Source of the DNA: Buttiauxella agrestis ATCC 33320
GTDB lineage: Bacteria; Pseudomonadota; Gammaproteobacteria; Enterobacterales; Enterobacteriaceae
Length of the DNA: 64,000 bases
Assembly: GCA_024169445.1 (NCBI GenBank)
Contig: JALKFA010000001.1
Location: 4,092,001-4,156,000 of the forward strand
Direction of reading: 5' to 3'
Made by a program: the position numbers and the translations under genes. Under the pieces are notes generated by a model. The model ran no database searches, was not told where the DNA came from, and saw only the letters and a program-made list of their open reading frames with translations. Of the stretch, positions 55,285 through 63,708 are shown piece after piece. The first letter of the stretch is position 1. Every line of letters begins with the position of its first letter.

Positions 55285-55458
55285 TTACTGGATATCAATC
55301 TCACCTTTCTTCTCCATCTCAATCAAGCGGTTCATCAGGTAGTCCATCATTCCCTGAACAGACCGATAGGTCTTCTCGGCATTCTTCTCTAAAAACTCCA
55401 GGGCCTCTTTACGTGGGCGATAGGAGATCTGCTTGCCCTTTGCTGATAGTTGTTCCAT
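55285..55458 (-). CDS. Arc-like ribbon-helix-helix repressor, 57 residues
   Basis: The frame starts at an ATG after GAGGTGAATA and encodes MEQLSAKGKQISYRPRKEA... ending in GEIDIQ. The KQISYRPRKEALEFLEKNAEKTYRS stretch has the beta-strand then two-helix pattern of Arc/Mnt-type repressors, and the length is close to P22 Arc (53). It lies just before the antirepressor gene and is divergent from the S24 repressor. By analogy it would repress the antirepressor promoter. Confidence 0.75.
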   Translation of the reverse strand: MEQLSAKGKQISYRPRKEALEFLEKNAEKTYRSVQGMMDYLMNRLIEMEKKGEIDIQ

Positions 55459-55557
55459 TATTCACCTCGTTCATTATGAAAACTCACAGACTCTCAGTCC
55501 GTTTTTGAAGTATTGCTCATATCTTTTTGTGCGTCAATGAATTTTGGAGAATCACAA
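55459..55557. promoter_or_regulatory. Divergent operator/promoter region of the immunity cassette
   Basis: The 99 bases between the Arc-like start and the repressor start must hold both promoters. A GACTCTCAGTC inverted repeat (55489-55499) is a candidate operator half. No clear LexA box is visible. Confidence 0.5.
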
Positions 55558-56352
55558 GTGCACTTTGATGAATCGTTCCCAAAGAGAGTAGCCATAGCAA
55601 GAGCAGCTATCGGTTTAACGCAAGATGAATTAGCAAAGAAAGTTGGCATTGTTCGCCGTCAGGTTGCTGCATATGAAGGTGGAGAAGCGCGCCCAAGGGA
55701 AAAGGCTCTCACAAATCTTGCTGCTGCGCTGGGCACTTCAATTTCTTGGCTAACAACAGGTAAAGGCGATGGCCCTGATACGAGTCACATAAAAAGAACA
55801 GTGACCGTCAGGGAGGTTCCATTGCTGTCGCACGTTCAGGTTATGGGTATTGGTTTTGATTTTGATGATTTTATTAAGAGTGCGTCTGCAAGTGACTTTA
55901 TTCCAGCTCCACCCGAAGCAGGCGAGTATGCATTTGCTGTTGAGGTTAATGGTAACTCGATGGAATCCCCTTCCGGCGTATCGTTTCCAGACGGGACAAT
56001 CATAATTGTTGATCCGGAAGAAATGCCAGATCACGGTGACTTTGGATTGTTTGTTCTGTCTGATTCCAATGGTTTTACATTCAAGCAATACATATTAGAT
56101 CAGGGTAAAGGGTATTTGCGCTCGCTTAACCCTCTTTACCCATTGATTCCAGCCTCTGAAGCAATAACCCCTATTGGTAAAGTTATATCTTCTCAACAGT
56201 CATTCAATAAAATACGATATAACAGCAATATAGAGCATCAAGCAAGCAATGTGCAGTCTATCGATAATGATGACATAAAAGCCAAAATGCTCATTCTGGA
56301 GAGCAAGCTGGATTTGATTATTGAGCTTCTATCCAACAAAAAGCCCACCTGA
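55558..56352 (+). CDS. Phage repressor with HTH and S24 peptidase domain
   Basis: This 264-residue protein has an XRE helix-turn-helix (about 5-65: GLTQDELAKKVGIVRRQVAAYEGG) and a LexA-like S24 domain (about 90-225) with Ser in GNSMESP and Lys in FTFKQYI as catalytic pair. The region where LexA/CI are cut normally contains Ala-Gly or Cys-Gly; here the corresponding segment reads LLSHVQVMGIGF with no such pair. A C-terminal helical tail follows. I chose the GTG at 55558 because TTGGAGA lies eight bases upstream; the ATG codons at 55513 and 55537 have no site. It is the only plus-strand gene in the tail cluster. Confidence 0.85.
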   Translation: MHFDESFPKRVAIARAAIGLTQDELAKKVGIVRRQVAAYEGGEARPREKALTNLAAALGTSISWLTTGKGDGPDTSHIKRTVTVREVPLLSHVQVMGIGFDFDDFIKSASASDFIPAPPEAGEYAFAVEVNGNSMESPSGVSFPDGTIIIVDPEEMPDHGDFGLFVLSDSNGFTFKQYILDQGKGYLRSLNPLYPLIPASEAITPIGKVISSQQSFNKIRYNSNIEHQASNVQSIDNDDIKAKMLILESKLDLIIELLSNKKPT

Positions 56353-56359
56353 GTGGGCT
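56342..56359 (+). terminator. Hairpin at the repressor gene end
   Basis: Stem AGCCCAC/GTGGGCT with a CTGA loop; it includes the stop codon. The T-run is short. Confidence 0.6.
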
Positions 56360-56386
56360 ATTGCCGTTTAGATCTGCTGCTGTCGG

Positions 56387-56890
56387 CTAGAGCTTCCACT
56401 TGCATGCGTCAGCTACCTGGCTGGCAATTTTATCAATGCCCGTCAAATCAAACTCAACGATCTGCATCGTAGAACCGTAAGGCTCGAATCCTGCAATCAG
56501 CTTCTTATGCTTCGTTAATTCTTTGATAAACGCCGTTGCGTTTGGTGCAAATGCTGCATCTCCACCTTCAGCGGAGGACCACCGCTGCTTAACTGGCTTA
56601 GCGTCATCAAACCTGACAGTTACAGTCGGGGAATCATTACCCAGATAGTCGCTTACAGATAAATAAGCATCCGTTTTATTTTCTTTGCATCGCAATACAA
56701 GAGACGTATTTCGCTCTAGTCCTTGCTTGATGTAAATGTCTTTTGTTGAATTGGTCGCCACAATATCTGTGGCATCAGTCATTTTGTTAGCTTGTGTCTT
56801 AAAGTACCAATTACCTTCCTGCTGTAATTCGCCTGCTGCAATCCCAAAAGAAGTAATAGCCAAAACCAATCCAAGTACTTGCTTTTTCAT
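56387..56890 (-). CDS. Exported VasI-like protein encoded in the tail cluster
   Basis: This 167-residue protein has a clear signal peptide (MKKQVLGLVLAITSFGIAAG) and a mature part resembling, from memory, the VasI family otherwise linked to type VI secretion loci (LVLRCKENKTDAYLSVSDYL, VTVRFDD, a Trp-Ser pair, and a C-terminal DACKW; two cysteines could pair). It lies between the tape measure and the immunity cassette, where phages carry extra (moron) genes. A periplasmic role in host defence or superinfection control is possible; function not known. Confidence 0.7.
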   Translation of the reverse strand: MKKQVLGLVLAITSFGIAAGELQQEGNWYFKTQANKMTDATDIVATNSTKDIYIKQGLERNTSLVLRCKENKTDAYLSVSDYLGNDSPTVTVRFDDAKPVKQRWSSAEGGDAAFAPNATAFIKELTKHKKLIAGFEPYGSTMQIVEFDLTGIDKIASQVADACKWKL

Positions 56891-56963
56891 CCATCTTCTC
56901 CATAAGTAGCGTTTTGTTTATGGTATCAGAGGGATGAAGCAAGGCAATGCAAAAGGAAGCGAT

Positions 56964-59900
56964 CTACTCCGTTGCTCTTGGGGTGGCGCTTGTGTTGCGC
57001 GTTACAGCCTGTCGCATTGGGCCGCCCTGGTCCATATCAGCAATGAACGCCTGAACTGTGACCATGTTTCCATTCTGCGTTGCTTGTGCATCAAAGCTAT
57101 GACTATTTGACGAGTAATCATTGAACTGAATGGATACTTGTATTTGCCCGCCACTACCACCCTGCAGATCCTTGTTGCTGATTACTTTCCCATTATCGCC
57201 GGGGATCATGTACTGCTTGCCGCTTCCAGCCTGGTAGATTTCTGGCTTCCCTTTTTCGCCAACTCTATACATCGAACCTGCTGATACGGGACCACCATTC
57301 TCTCTACCGCCTCCATACTTAGCGCCACGAATCTGACTAACAAGGTTTGCGCCTTGCGCTGCCGCAAATGCAATCGCTGGTATGTTGGCAGGCCAAGGAA
57401 GTGCGGCTGCGTTACTTATCGCAGTGACTAGGTTCATTGATGCCTGAGCAATAGCGAATCCTTTGCTTATAGCAAACAATGTCTTGTAGGCAGCGCTAGA
57501 CTCGCCAGCGTAATCACCGATAGCGCCCGCCATTTGACCAAAGAAATCAGAGGTAGCACCCAGCAATGCTGACATGTTTTGGCGCTGATGCTCATTTTCA
57601 TCATCGGAGATCTGCTTACGCTGCATTGCTGCATCTGACTGAATGGCAATTTTAGCCTGCTCATAGAGGGCTGTATTTTGCTTATCAATTTCCTGATATT
57701 TAGCCAGCGCTTCCAATTTTTGCTGCTCTTGCAGATTTACCTGAGCTACTGGGTCAATTGCTTTCCCGGTTGCTGGATCAATAGTCGATTGATTAGATGC
57801 AATCTCTTGCTTGGCAAATTTCTGACCCTGCTCCGCTTCCCTTCTCTTCTGGATTGATAAAGCCGCTTGTTCATTTGCTTCACCTAGCGCTTTAGCCTCT
57901 GCCAGTTGCTGCTGATTCGCTGAACTGCCAAGTGATTGCTGAGCACGAAGGCCGGCCTCTTCAATGCGGCGCTTTTCGATAGATTCAGTGGTTAGGTCAG
58001 ATTGGGCGCGTAATTTATTGAGCTTTTGAGCAACGGATTCAGCCTGCGCTTCAGCTCGCTTACCTTCTGCTGTGGATTCCTTTGTGGCTTTATTCCTGGC
58101 CTCTTCAGCTTTTTGCAGATCGTAGTTTTCACCTGCGAGTTGCTTTGCCTGAGCAATCTGGTTTGGGTTATCGGTTACTTTCGCGGCTTCAATGCCAGCT
58201 TTTGTCACAGCACGCAGACGCTCATCCTGAATAGACAGAAGCTCGTTCTGCTCGGACAGATCAGATATATATTTGTCACCCTTCTTCGTTGTGGGGGATA
58301 CTTCGAGCGAAGTTGGCTTGAAATTCTGTCCTGCCTGGTTAGCCCGGTTAATCTCATCAGCAGTATTGCCGAATGCCTTCGCCACAGCCCCTTGTGTTTG
58401 CTCAAGGGTTGAGCCTTTCTCTATCAGACCATCATGCACCCCCATCGAAGTGAGCATATTATTGGTCAGCAGTCGATTAGCTTCCGAAGCTGTATCAGTG
58501 GTTTTTGCTAATTTTTCCTGCTTATTGGCTAAGTCGCGAGTCTTCTGATCCAGGTCTCTGGAGACCTTTGCCATTTCACTCGCATATGCCGCGCCATTGC
58601 CAATTGACTCCGCTGCCTTTTGAGCCTCCGGAGTGAAATTGCGGTAGCGATTCCTGAGTGAATCTATTTCTTCCTGAAGGTCTTTAATGTCACTCTTCTG
58701 AGCAATAATTGATTCATTGGCATCAGCAATAGTCCCTTTAAGCTGAGTATTATTCATCGACTTCATGGATGAATTTAACGTGTTTAGGCTGTCAGCAAAG
58801 GCGATTGCCTCTTGCTTTGCCTGCTCAGCTCTCTGGAACCAGAAATAAAGCCCAGCGGCAGCAATCATGATTATGCCAGCGGGGCCTCCAAGTAACCCCA
58901 TCGCGCCACGCAGCAACCCTAAGCTTGCAGATGCCGCCCGATTAGCTATAACCGTAGCTTCTTGCGACGCTGTATATATGCCATTTGCTGCTGAAGCCGT
59001 ACCGGTGACAGTTGCGGTTGCTATGCGGGCCGCAGACACTTCCGCCTCCGCAGCAACTATCGCCGTCGCCTTGGCTTGTGATGCGGTAGCCTCCGCAGCA
59101 GCAAGTCTTGTGGTTAGCACTGATGATGCTTGTTGCAGTTGAGCCATGCGAGTGGCGGTTGCGATTCTTCCCTGATCTGTTATCTGCGCCTTGAGGCGAA
59201 CGGTTTCCAGCGCCTTCTCGGATTCAATTTGTGCAATCTGAGTGCGGATTGTTGCCGCTTCTGCGTTGGCAAGTTTAACCTCTGCAACCGATGCCGCATT
59301 GGTCTCTTTCAGTAAGTTGAGGCGAGTCTGAGCTGCGTTGAGGGCTGAAACAGCAGCGCTTTTATCTGCCTGAGCAAGGCGAAGTTTTGCTCCGGCTTCA
59401 AGCTCTGCCGCTTTTGCAGAATCTGCCGCCGCTTTCGCATTAGCAATTGAAGAAAATGTGTTCTTAACTTGCGCAGCAGTAGCCATTGCAAGAGCGCCAG
59501 CAAAGCGCGAACCCATCACCGCGCCAAGGGCAATAAATACCGTTGATAGGGTTTCCAGATTCTGGCTCAGCGTTACGATGGTACTATTAAAGCCGTTGTA
59601 GGCCGATTTTATGGTGGACGATTCACCAACGAATTTCGTGACATTGTTTGTGGCAATCGTGAATGCCTGGCCCATTGTCATTGCAGTATTCGCGAACTCC
59701 TTCGCGATCTGGTCGCCCTGTGACAATAGCCCCTTCACGACAACATCTGTGGTTAACTGCCCCTGTGCAGCCATTGCGCGGAGTTGGCCTACCGTCACGC
59801 CAAGTGACTCTGCGAGCCCAACGGCTAGACGGCTGCCGTTCTCGGAGATGGAGTTAAATTCTTCTCCCCGCAGCACTCCTGAAGCCAGTGCCTGTGACAA

Positions 59901-60416
59901 CTGGATCATCGCAGAGCTTGCTTCAGCGGTCGTGGCACCACTGACAGCAAGCCCCTTGTTGATCGTTTCCGTCAGTTTAACCAGGTCTGCCGTACTGGTT
60001 CCGGTGCTGCGCGTGGCCCTCTCAAGTCGGCCATACAGTGCGGCTGTCGCATCTAGGCTGGACATTGTTTTTTGAGAGATGTCAAAAACACGCTGCGTTA
60101 CATCTGCCAATGTTTCACTGGGGCGAATGGCGTTAGCCAGCTTGTTGTTTACCGTCACCCACGCATCAGCATATTGAGCAACCTGCTGAACGGAGAGTGC
60201 GGCAGTTAATGCAGCAGCGACTTTGGTTAGTGATGAGAAAGACCGCTCGGCACTGTTAACGCTTCGCTCAGTGTTGTTGATACTCCGGGTGGAAGCATCA
60301 AAGCCGCGATTCATTCCGCTCAGGCTATCAGAAACCTGTTTCTGCCCACGCAGAAAGCCAGCAAGATCCATATCCACTTCATAAACGATGCTTCCAGCGT
60401 TCTGATTGGCAGCCAT
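56964..60416 (-). CDS. Phage tail tape measure protein
   Basis: This 1150-residue protein sets tail length. It starts with a tape-measure domain (about 70-270: DAWVTVNNKLANAIRPSETL, GEEFNSISENGSRLAVGLAESLG), followed by long Ala/Gln/Glu-rich coiled coils (about 300-500 and 560-980), hydrophobic helices (around 515-535 and 1000-1060) and a Gly-rich end. It is preceded by the chaperone gene; long siphovirus tails of roughly 1.7 nm per 11 residues would be expected, a general rule only. Confidence 0.93.
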   Translation of the reverse strand: MAANQNAGSIVYEVDMDLAGFLRGQKQVSDSLSGMNRGFDASTRSINNTERSVNSAERSFSSLTKVAAALTAALSVQQVAQYADAWVTVNNKLANAIRPSETLADVTQRVFDISQKTMSSLDATAALYGRLERATRSTGTSTADLVKLTETINKGLAVSGATTAEASSAMIQLSQALASGVLRGEEFNSISENGSRLAVGLAESLGVTVGQLRAMAAQGQLTTDVVVKGLLSQGDQIAKEFANTAMTMGQAFTIATNNVTKFVGESSTIKSAYNGFNSTIVTLSQNLETLSTVFIALGAVMGSRFAGALAMATAAQVKNTFSSIANAKAAADSAKAAELEAGAKLRLAQADKSAAVSALNAAQTRLNLLKETNAASVAEVKLANAEAATIRTQIAQIESEKALETVRLKAQITDQGRIATATRMAQLQQASSVLTTRLAAAEATASQAKATAIVAAEAEVSAARIATATVTGTASAANGIYTASQEATVIANRAASASLGLLRGAMGLLGGPAGIIMIAAAGLYFWFQRAEQAKQEAIAFADSLNTLNSSMKSMNNTQLKGTIADANESIIAQKSDIKDLQEEIDSLRNRYRNFTPEAQKAAESIGNGAAYASEMAKVSRDLDQKTRDLANKQEKLAKTTDTASEANRLLTNNMLTSMGVHDGLIEKGSTLEQTQGAVAKAFGNTADEINRANQAGQNFKPTSLEVSPTTKKGDKYISDLSEQNELLSIQDERLRAVTKAGIEAAKVTDNPNQIAQAKQLAGENYDLQKAEEARNKATKESTAEGKRAEAQAESVAQKLNKLRAQSDLTTESIEKRRIEEAGLRAQQSLGSSANQQQLAEAKALGEANEQAALSIQKRREAEQGQKFAKQEIASNQSTIDPATGKAIDPVAQVNLQEQQKLEALAKYQEIDKQNTALYEQAKIAIQSDAAMQRKQISDDENEHQRQNMSALLGATSDFFGQMAGAIGDYAGESSAAYKTLFAISKGFAIAQASMNLVTAISNAAALPWPANIPAIAFAAAQGANLVSQIRGAKYGGGRENGGPVSAGSMYRVGEKGKPEIYQAGSGKQYMIPGDNGKVISNKDLQGGSGGQIQVSIQFNDYSSNSHSFDAQATQNGNMVTVQAFIADMDQGGPMRQAVTRNTSATPRATE

Positions 60417-60433
60417 TCATTTTCTCCGGTCGT

Positions 60434-60456
60434 AAAAAAACCAGCCGGAGCTGGTT
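60434..60456 (-). terminator. Terminator at the chaperone gene end (CGGA-loop type)
   Basis: Stem AACCAGC/GCTGGTT with a CGGA loop and seven As upstream (Ts on the minus strand). It overlaps the chaperone stop codon and lies before the tape measure gene. Confidence 0.85.
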
Positions 60457-61138
60457 ATTGTTGTTCTGCCATTTCTCTTCGTCGAGCCTGTTGAGCAAGG
60501 AAGTCATCGGCGACGCTGTCATATTCTTCTTTTGTGAAGCCTTTCTGGTCTGGGTATTTTGCAGCAAGAAGCAGGGTAAATTCTGTCATTGTCAGATCGG
60601 CGGCATCATCACGGCTCATGCCAAAGTGGTTACGCGCAGACATGATGTAATCGATAGCTTTAAACTCAGTCGAATACTCGTTGGTCTCATGGCGCTGGAG
60701 CTTGCGGATCTTCGCCTTGCCAACAACGCCATGCTGCATCAGATGCTGGGCAAGAACGATAATGTCCTCTTTGGGCAATGCGCCTGATCGGTATACAACA
60801 CAGTTACTCCAGCCCTTCCACTCTCCGATAAGCGGCGTTAAATCATCGTGACCTTTATAGCAGCAGCGCAGAACATGCATGGAGGCCGTAAGTATCTTTT
60901 CGCCCGGCATCTGAAATAGCGCATTCAGCATATGCTGAGGCAAGGCTGCGGGCAGGCTGGAAACCCTTTCGATAATTTTCTGAATATCTGCGCCATGAAT
61001 CCTTGAGAATGTACTGACAATTTCTTCTGGCGTTCCAACTGCTGCCATCGCTTCAAAAGACGGCTTGAAGAAGTAATCTTTCCCGTCTTCTCTGGCTTCT
61101 GAGAGCCGCATTTCGCCAATATCCGTTAACGGTTTCAT
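60455..61138 (-). CDS. Tail assembly chaperone-like protein (DUF6246 type)
   Basis: This 227-residue helical protein occupies the position of the gpG/gpGT chaperone between tail tube and tape measure. It starts MKPLTDIGEMRLSEAREDGKDYFFKPS and ends in a Glu/Arg-rich helix. Lambda-type phages make a second product here by a -1 frameshift; I see no convincing slippery site near the end, so I do not claim one. Family name from memory. Confidence 0.78.
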   Translation of the reverse strand: MKPLTDIGEMRLSEAREDGKDYFFKPSFEAMAAVGTPEEIVSTFSRIHGADIQKIIERVSSLPAALPQHMLNALFQMPGEKILTASMHVLRCCYKGHDDLTPLIGEWKGWSNCVVYRSGALPKEDIIVLAQHLMQHGVVGKAKIRKLQRHETNEYSTEFKAIDYIMSARNHFGMSRDDAADLTMTEFTLLLAAKYPDQKGFTKEEYDSVADDFLAQQARRREMAEQQ

Positions 61139-61195
61139 ATGAGCTCCTTGAATGCCATTTTCGGGGCCACCGATAGATAGCCCCTGAAATGACTA

Positions 61196-61939
61196 TCAGG
61201 TAATAGTCACTGTATGGATTGCCGCAAAGTTTCCATCTTCGGTGTTCACGACAATTTGCGCGGATCCTGATGCCACACGATTTACCGTTACAACATTGCC
61301 AGCTTTGGTAGCAGTTGCTTTTGCCGGGTCAGTACTGGAAATAGTGAATTCTTTATTTGTCGCGCCAGCCGGAGCAACAGTAACGGTAAATGTACTAGTG
61401 CCAGCCGCCGCGCCAGTACTGGTTGCAGGAGTCAACGTCACCCCTGTCACCGCCACCACATTGTTCTCGGAAACTTCTACAGTGCTTGCGTCGGCAACTT
61501 TGAACTCTGTCGAGAAAGTCACAATGTCGTTTGTGCCACCGTCTGAGCTAAGGGCGTTGATGATCATGTAACCAACGAAGGTTACAGGGCCAAACTGCAT
61601 GCGAACCCAAAGAGATGGCTGGCGTGCAGCTTTGATTTCATCGGTGAAGTACTTGATGAACTTGCCTACACCGTACTGGTCGAGTTTGTCTTGCTTGCGT
61701 ACCTCGCCTTCGAAACTGAGAGTGAAATCAGCATTGGTGACGATATTCTCAACAAAGCCCTGCGTATCATCGGCGTCGCTGGTGACAGAGTTTGGTGAGA
61801 AGTCGAAAGACTTCGACGTACCTGCCGCTAGCGCTTTCCATTCGGACTCAAGGGGGGCTGTATCAGCACACCCATCAGCTACCTCAAGGACGATTGCTCG
61901 TCCAAACAGCTTTTCATTACTCGTTGCGCATTGAGCCAC
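61196..61939 (-). CDS. Major tail tube protein with C-terminal Ig-like (Big2) domain
   Basis: This 247-residue protein forms the tail tube (about 1-155) and carries an added Ig-like domain (about 160-247: VAVTGVTLTPATSTGAAAGTSTFTVTV, AKATATKAGNVVTVNRVASGSAQIVV), a Big_2 type fold that decorates tails of many siphoviruses and may aid weak binding to cell-surface sugars. The lambda tube protein gpV has a similar extra domain. It is single-copy and follows the tail-terminator gene after a terminator-like hairpin. Confidence 0.87.
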   Translation of the reverse strand: MAQCATSNEKLFGRAIVLEVADGCADTAPLESEWKALAAGTSKSFDFSPNSVTSDADDTQGFVENIVTNADFTLSFEGEVRKQDKLDQYGVGKFIKYFTDEIKAARQPSLWVRMQFGPVTFVGYMIINALSSDGGTNDIVTFSTEFKVADASTVEVSENNVVAVTGVTLTPATSTGAAAGTSTFTVTVAPAGATNKEFTISSTDPAKATATKAGNVVTVNRVASGSAQIVVNTEDGNFAAIHTVTIT

Positions 61940-61963
61940 AATCGTTTCCTCGTATTAAGGGTA

Positions 61964-61987
61964 TAAAAAAACCACCCGGAGGTGGTT
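61964..61987 (-). terminator. Terminator before the tail tube gene (CGGA-loop type)
   Basis: Stem AACCACC/GGTGGTT with a CGGA loop and six or more As upstream (Ts on the minus strand), between the tail terminator and tail tube genes. Confidence 0.85.
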
Positions 61988-62006
61988 AGCTTGAATTTGA
62001 TGGGGA

Positions 62007-62390
62007 TTATTCCCCGTAGAGACAGGCAAAGATGAGGCTGTAAACAACGCGCCCCTCCGTGGATAGTTGAGGGCTTGGGAAGCCACCGATGTTCTCAATG
62101 TGCCCAATGCAATCGTTAGGCATGGGGTAATCCTGCACATAGGAAAGCATGGCATTAGCCATATTCTCAGCGGCTTCGTCCTGACTTTTTACACCAATGA
62201 CATCCACCTGAACCCTATACTCAGAGCCAAGGTCATTTCTGATAGCAGTGCCGCCAGCCTGCCGGAATACAACAAAAGCGTCTGTTTTCACTCCAGTATC
62301 TTTCCAGTACCTGACTTGAACTTTTGCTGCACCTGTAAGCAAGCGCTCAACAAACAGATCCCGCACTCTTTCGTGCATCATTGGAGTCAT
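62007..62390 (-). CDS. Tail terminator-like protein
   Basis: This 127-residue protein sits where the gpU-like tail terminator or head-tail completion gene is expected, directly upstream of the tail tube gene. It has a mixed alpha/beta pattern (YRVQVDVIGVKSQDEAAE, and a C-terminal VVYSLIFACLYGE). It overlaps the HK97 gp10-like gene by four bases (ATGA). Function by position. Confidence 0.72.
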   Translation of the reverse strand: MTPMMHERVRDLFVERLLTGAAKVQVRYWKDTGVKTDAFVVFRQAGGTAIRNDLGSEYRVQVDVIGVKSQDEAAENMANAMLSYVQDYPMPNDCIGHIENIGGFPSPQLSTEGRVVYSLIFACLYGE

Positions 62391-62812
62391 AGCGACATTT
62401 CCCTGATAATTGCGGCCCTGACTTCGCTTTCGCTATCTTTAGCTGGCCAATAAAGAAACTTAGGGTTTCCGCTGGGACCCCAGATGACCCCTCGAGACCC
62501 TGGTGATTCACCAGGCCCAACTGGTCGATCAGTTTGAGTGTTGAGATATTTCCCAGGGGCTTCATGGACGGCTGCAGCGTAAGCAGCAGAGTAACCAACA
62601 CGCCCCATAACCATTCCACCTCTCACATTAACATCACGAAATTGTGAGTTTACGAGAGTGGACGTATCGCGCGGCACCTCTTTGGCTGACGCCGCACCAA
62701 TGATAAATAGAGCCGAATAAATTGCCCTGACAGCCCTCTTACCCTCAACTGTACTAATGAACTTATCGAGGTTGGACTTGGCCCGGCTGATGCCTTTTAA
62801 CTTCACGCCCAT
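62387..62812 (-). CDS. HK97 gp10-like head-tail adaptor
   Basis: This 141-residue protein has the N-terminal amphipathic helix (ISRAKSNLDKFISTVEGKRAV) and the late VGYSAAYAAAVHEAPGKYL motif of HK97 gp10-like proteins that link head completion to tail. It lies between the DUF-type head protein and the tail terminator gene. Moderate confidence in family. Confidence 0.75.
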   Translation of the reverse strand: MGVKLKGISRAKSNLDKFISTVEGKRAVRAIYSALFIIGAASAKEVPRDTSTLVNSQFRDVNVRGGMVMGRVGYSAAYAAAVHEAPGKYLNTQTDRPVGPGESPGSRGVIWGPSGNPKFLYWPAKDSESEVRAAIIREMSL

Positions 62813-62814
62813 GG

Positions 62815-63162
62815 CTACACTCCCGTGATGATGGCGTAATCATCTACAATGCGTTCAAACGTATCGGCATAGCGGATAACCTGCCTTACTTCGTCAGCCC
62901 CAGCGTTGAGCGGGTCAGCATCGGTTGAGGCGCCAATCAGGATGTAGTCACCAGCCGCCGCGCCAGTGAATTCCGTCCAGATGGTATTCTTCACAACGAT
63001 TTCAGCGCCCAGGCTACCAATGCGCTTCGACAGGCCGCCTTCGTAGTCGCATAAAATCGCGACCGGTTCCGAGTATCCGAGGTTGTCTCCGCTTTCGCTT
63101 ATGCCGAGACTTTTCCAGACTGTGGCCGCCGCTGTGTAACTCCAGTTCGCTACACTACTCAT
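62815..63162 (-). CDS. Head-tail joining/completion protein
   Basis: This 115-residue protein begins MSSVANWSYTAAATVWKS. The ATG at 63162 overlaps the stop of the 55-residue gene (ATGA), which supports it over the ATG at 63171. It has a GAAAGDYILIGASTD core of beta strands. Its role in head completion is inferred from position between small connector genes; I do not recognise the family with certainty. Confidence 0.7.
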   Translation of the reverse strand: MSSVANWSYTAAATVWKSLGISESGDNLGYSEPVAILCDYEGGLSKRIGSLGAEIVVKNTIWTEFTGAAAGDYILIGASTDADPLNAGADEVRQVIRYADTFERIVDDYAIITGV

Positions 63163-63326
63163 TCCCGCCACCTCTCAACCTTTGCGCCCGTAGAGCGAAT
63201 GGTCACGCAGTTGATAACCCACTCACCGTCAGATTTCAGATAGCCGGTGGTTTCCCGTCCGCTATCCGTTTTCACCCAGACGCGAGCGAATGGCTTCGGC
63301 AGGCTTTCAGTTATTAGCTTCCACAT
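63159..63326 (-). CDS. Small phage protein, 55 residues
   Basis: The ATG at 63326 shares a base with the previous stop (TAATG), and the product (MWKLITESLPKPFARVWVKT..., ending ERWRE) is followed by an ATGA overlap with the next gene. The tight coupling on both sides makes it a real gene. It contains DGEWVINC-type beta strands. Function unknown, probably connector-related. Confidence 0.75.
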   Translation of the reverse strand: MWKLITESLPKPFARVWVKTDSGRETTGYLKSDGEWVINCVTIRSTGAKVERWRE

Positions 63327-63706
63327 TAGCAACTACCCACAACCATAAACAGCCCCACCGAGTTACCCGCGCTAATCGGCAACTCGCCAGTGCATCCGCT
63401 GGTATCGAGTTGCGCCAGTGAATCACGCAGCCATACAGTGCTGCCCTCACCGTAATCAAACGAGCGTGACGCGCCCGAAGGTGCGCCCTGCGATTTGATG
63501 CGACGAGCTCCGGATGATGTAGCCATGAGTGCGGCTGCATACATCAGGATGAGCTTTGAGGTGCAATCGTCATAGCCAGCACCTTCAAGGCATGGAATGA
63601 TTTTATTCACCAGGCAGAGAATCGGAGTCAGCAGAGCATCAGGAATGGCATACCCAAGCTCAGCGAGGAAGCCTTTTACATCATCTGCCGTGATTGGGTC
63701 AGCCAT
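63326..63706 (-). CDS. Head-tail connector-like protein
   Basis: This 126-residue, largely helical protein (ADDVKGFLAELGYAIPDALLTPIL, YDDCTSKLILMYAAALMATSSGARR) matches the size and style of gp6-like connector proteins that follow the capsid gene. Four or five cysteines are unusual for the type. It shares one base with the next gene and follows the 74-residue gene by two bases. Confidence 0.75.
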   Translation of the reverse strand: MADPITADDVKGFLAELGYAIPDALLTPILCLVNKIIPCLEGAGYDDCTSKLILMYAAALMATSSGARRIKSQGAPSGASRSFDYGEGSTVWLRDSLAQLDTSGCTGELPISAGNSVGLFMVVGSC

Positions 63707-63708
63707 GG

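Noticed and set aside
55513-55557. Upstream ATG codons (55513, 55537) for the phage repressor
   Set aside because: Neither has a ribosome site; GTG 55558 has TTGGAGA at proper spacing and starts just before the helix-turn-helix.
60379-60567. Lambda G/GT-type frameshift at the end of the chaperone gene
   Set aside because: An overlapping frame exists but no clear slippery heptamer was found, and a terminator hairpin lies at the stop.
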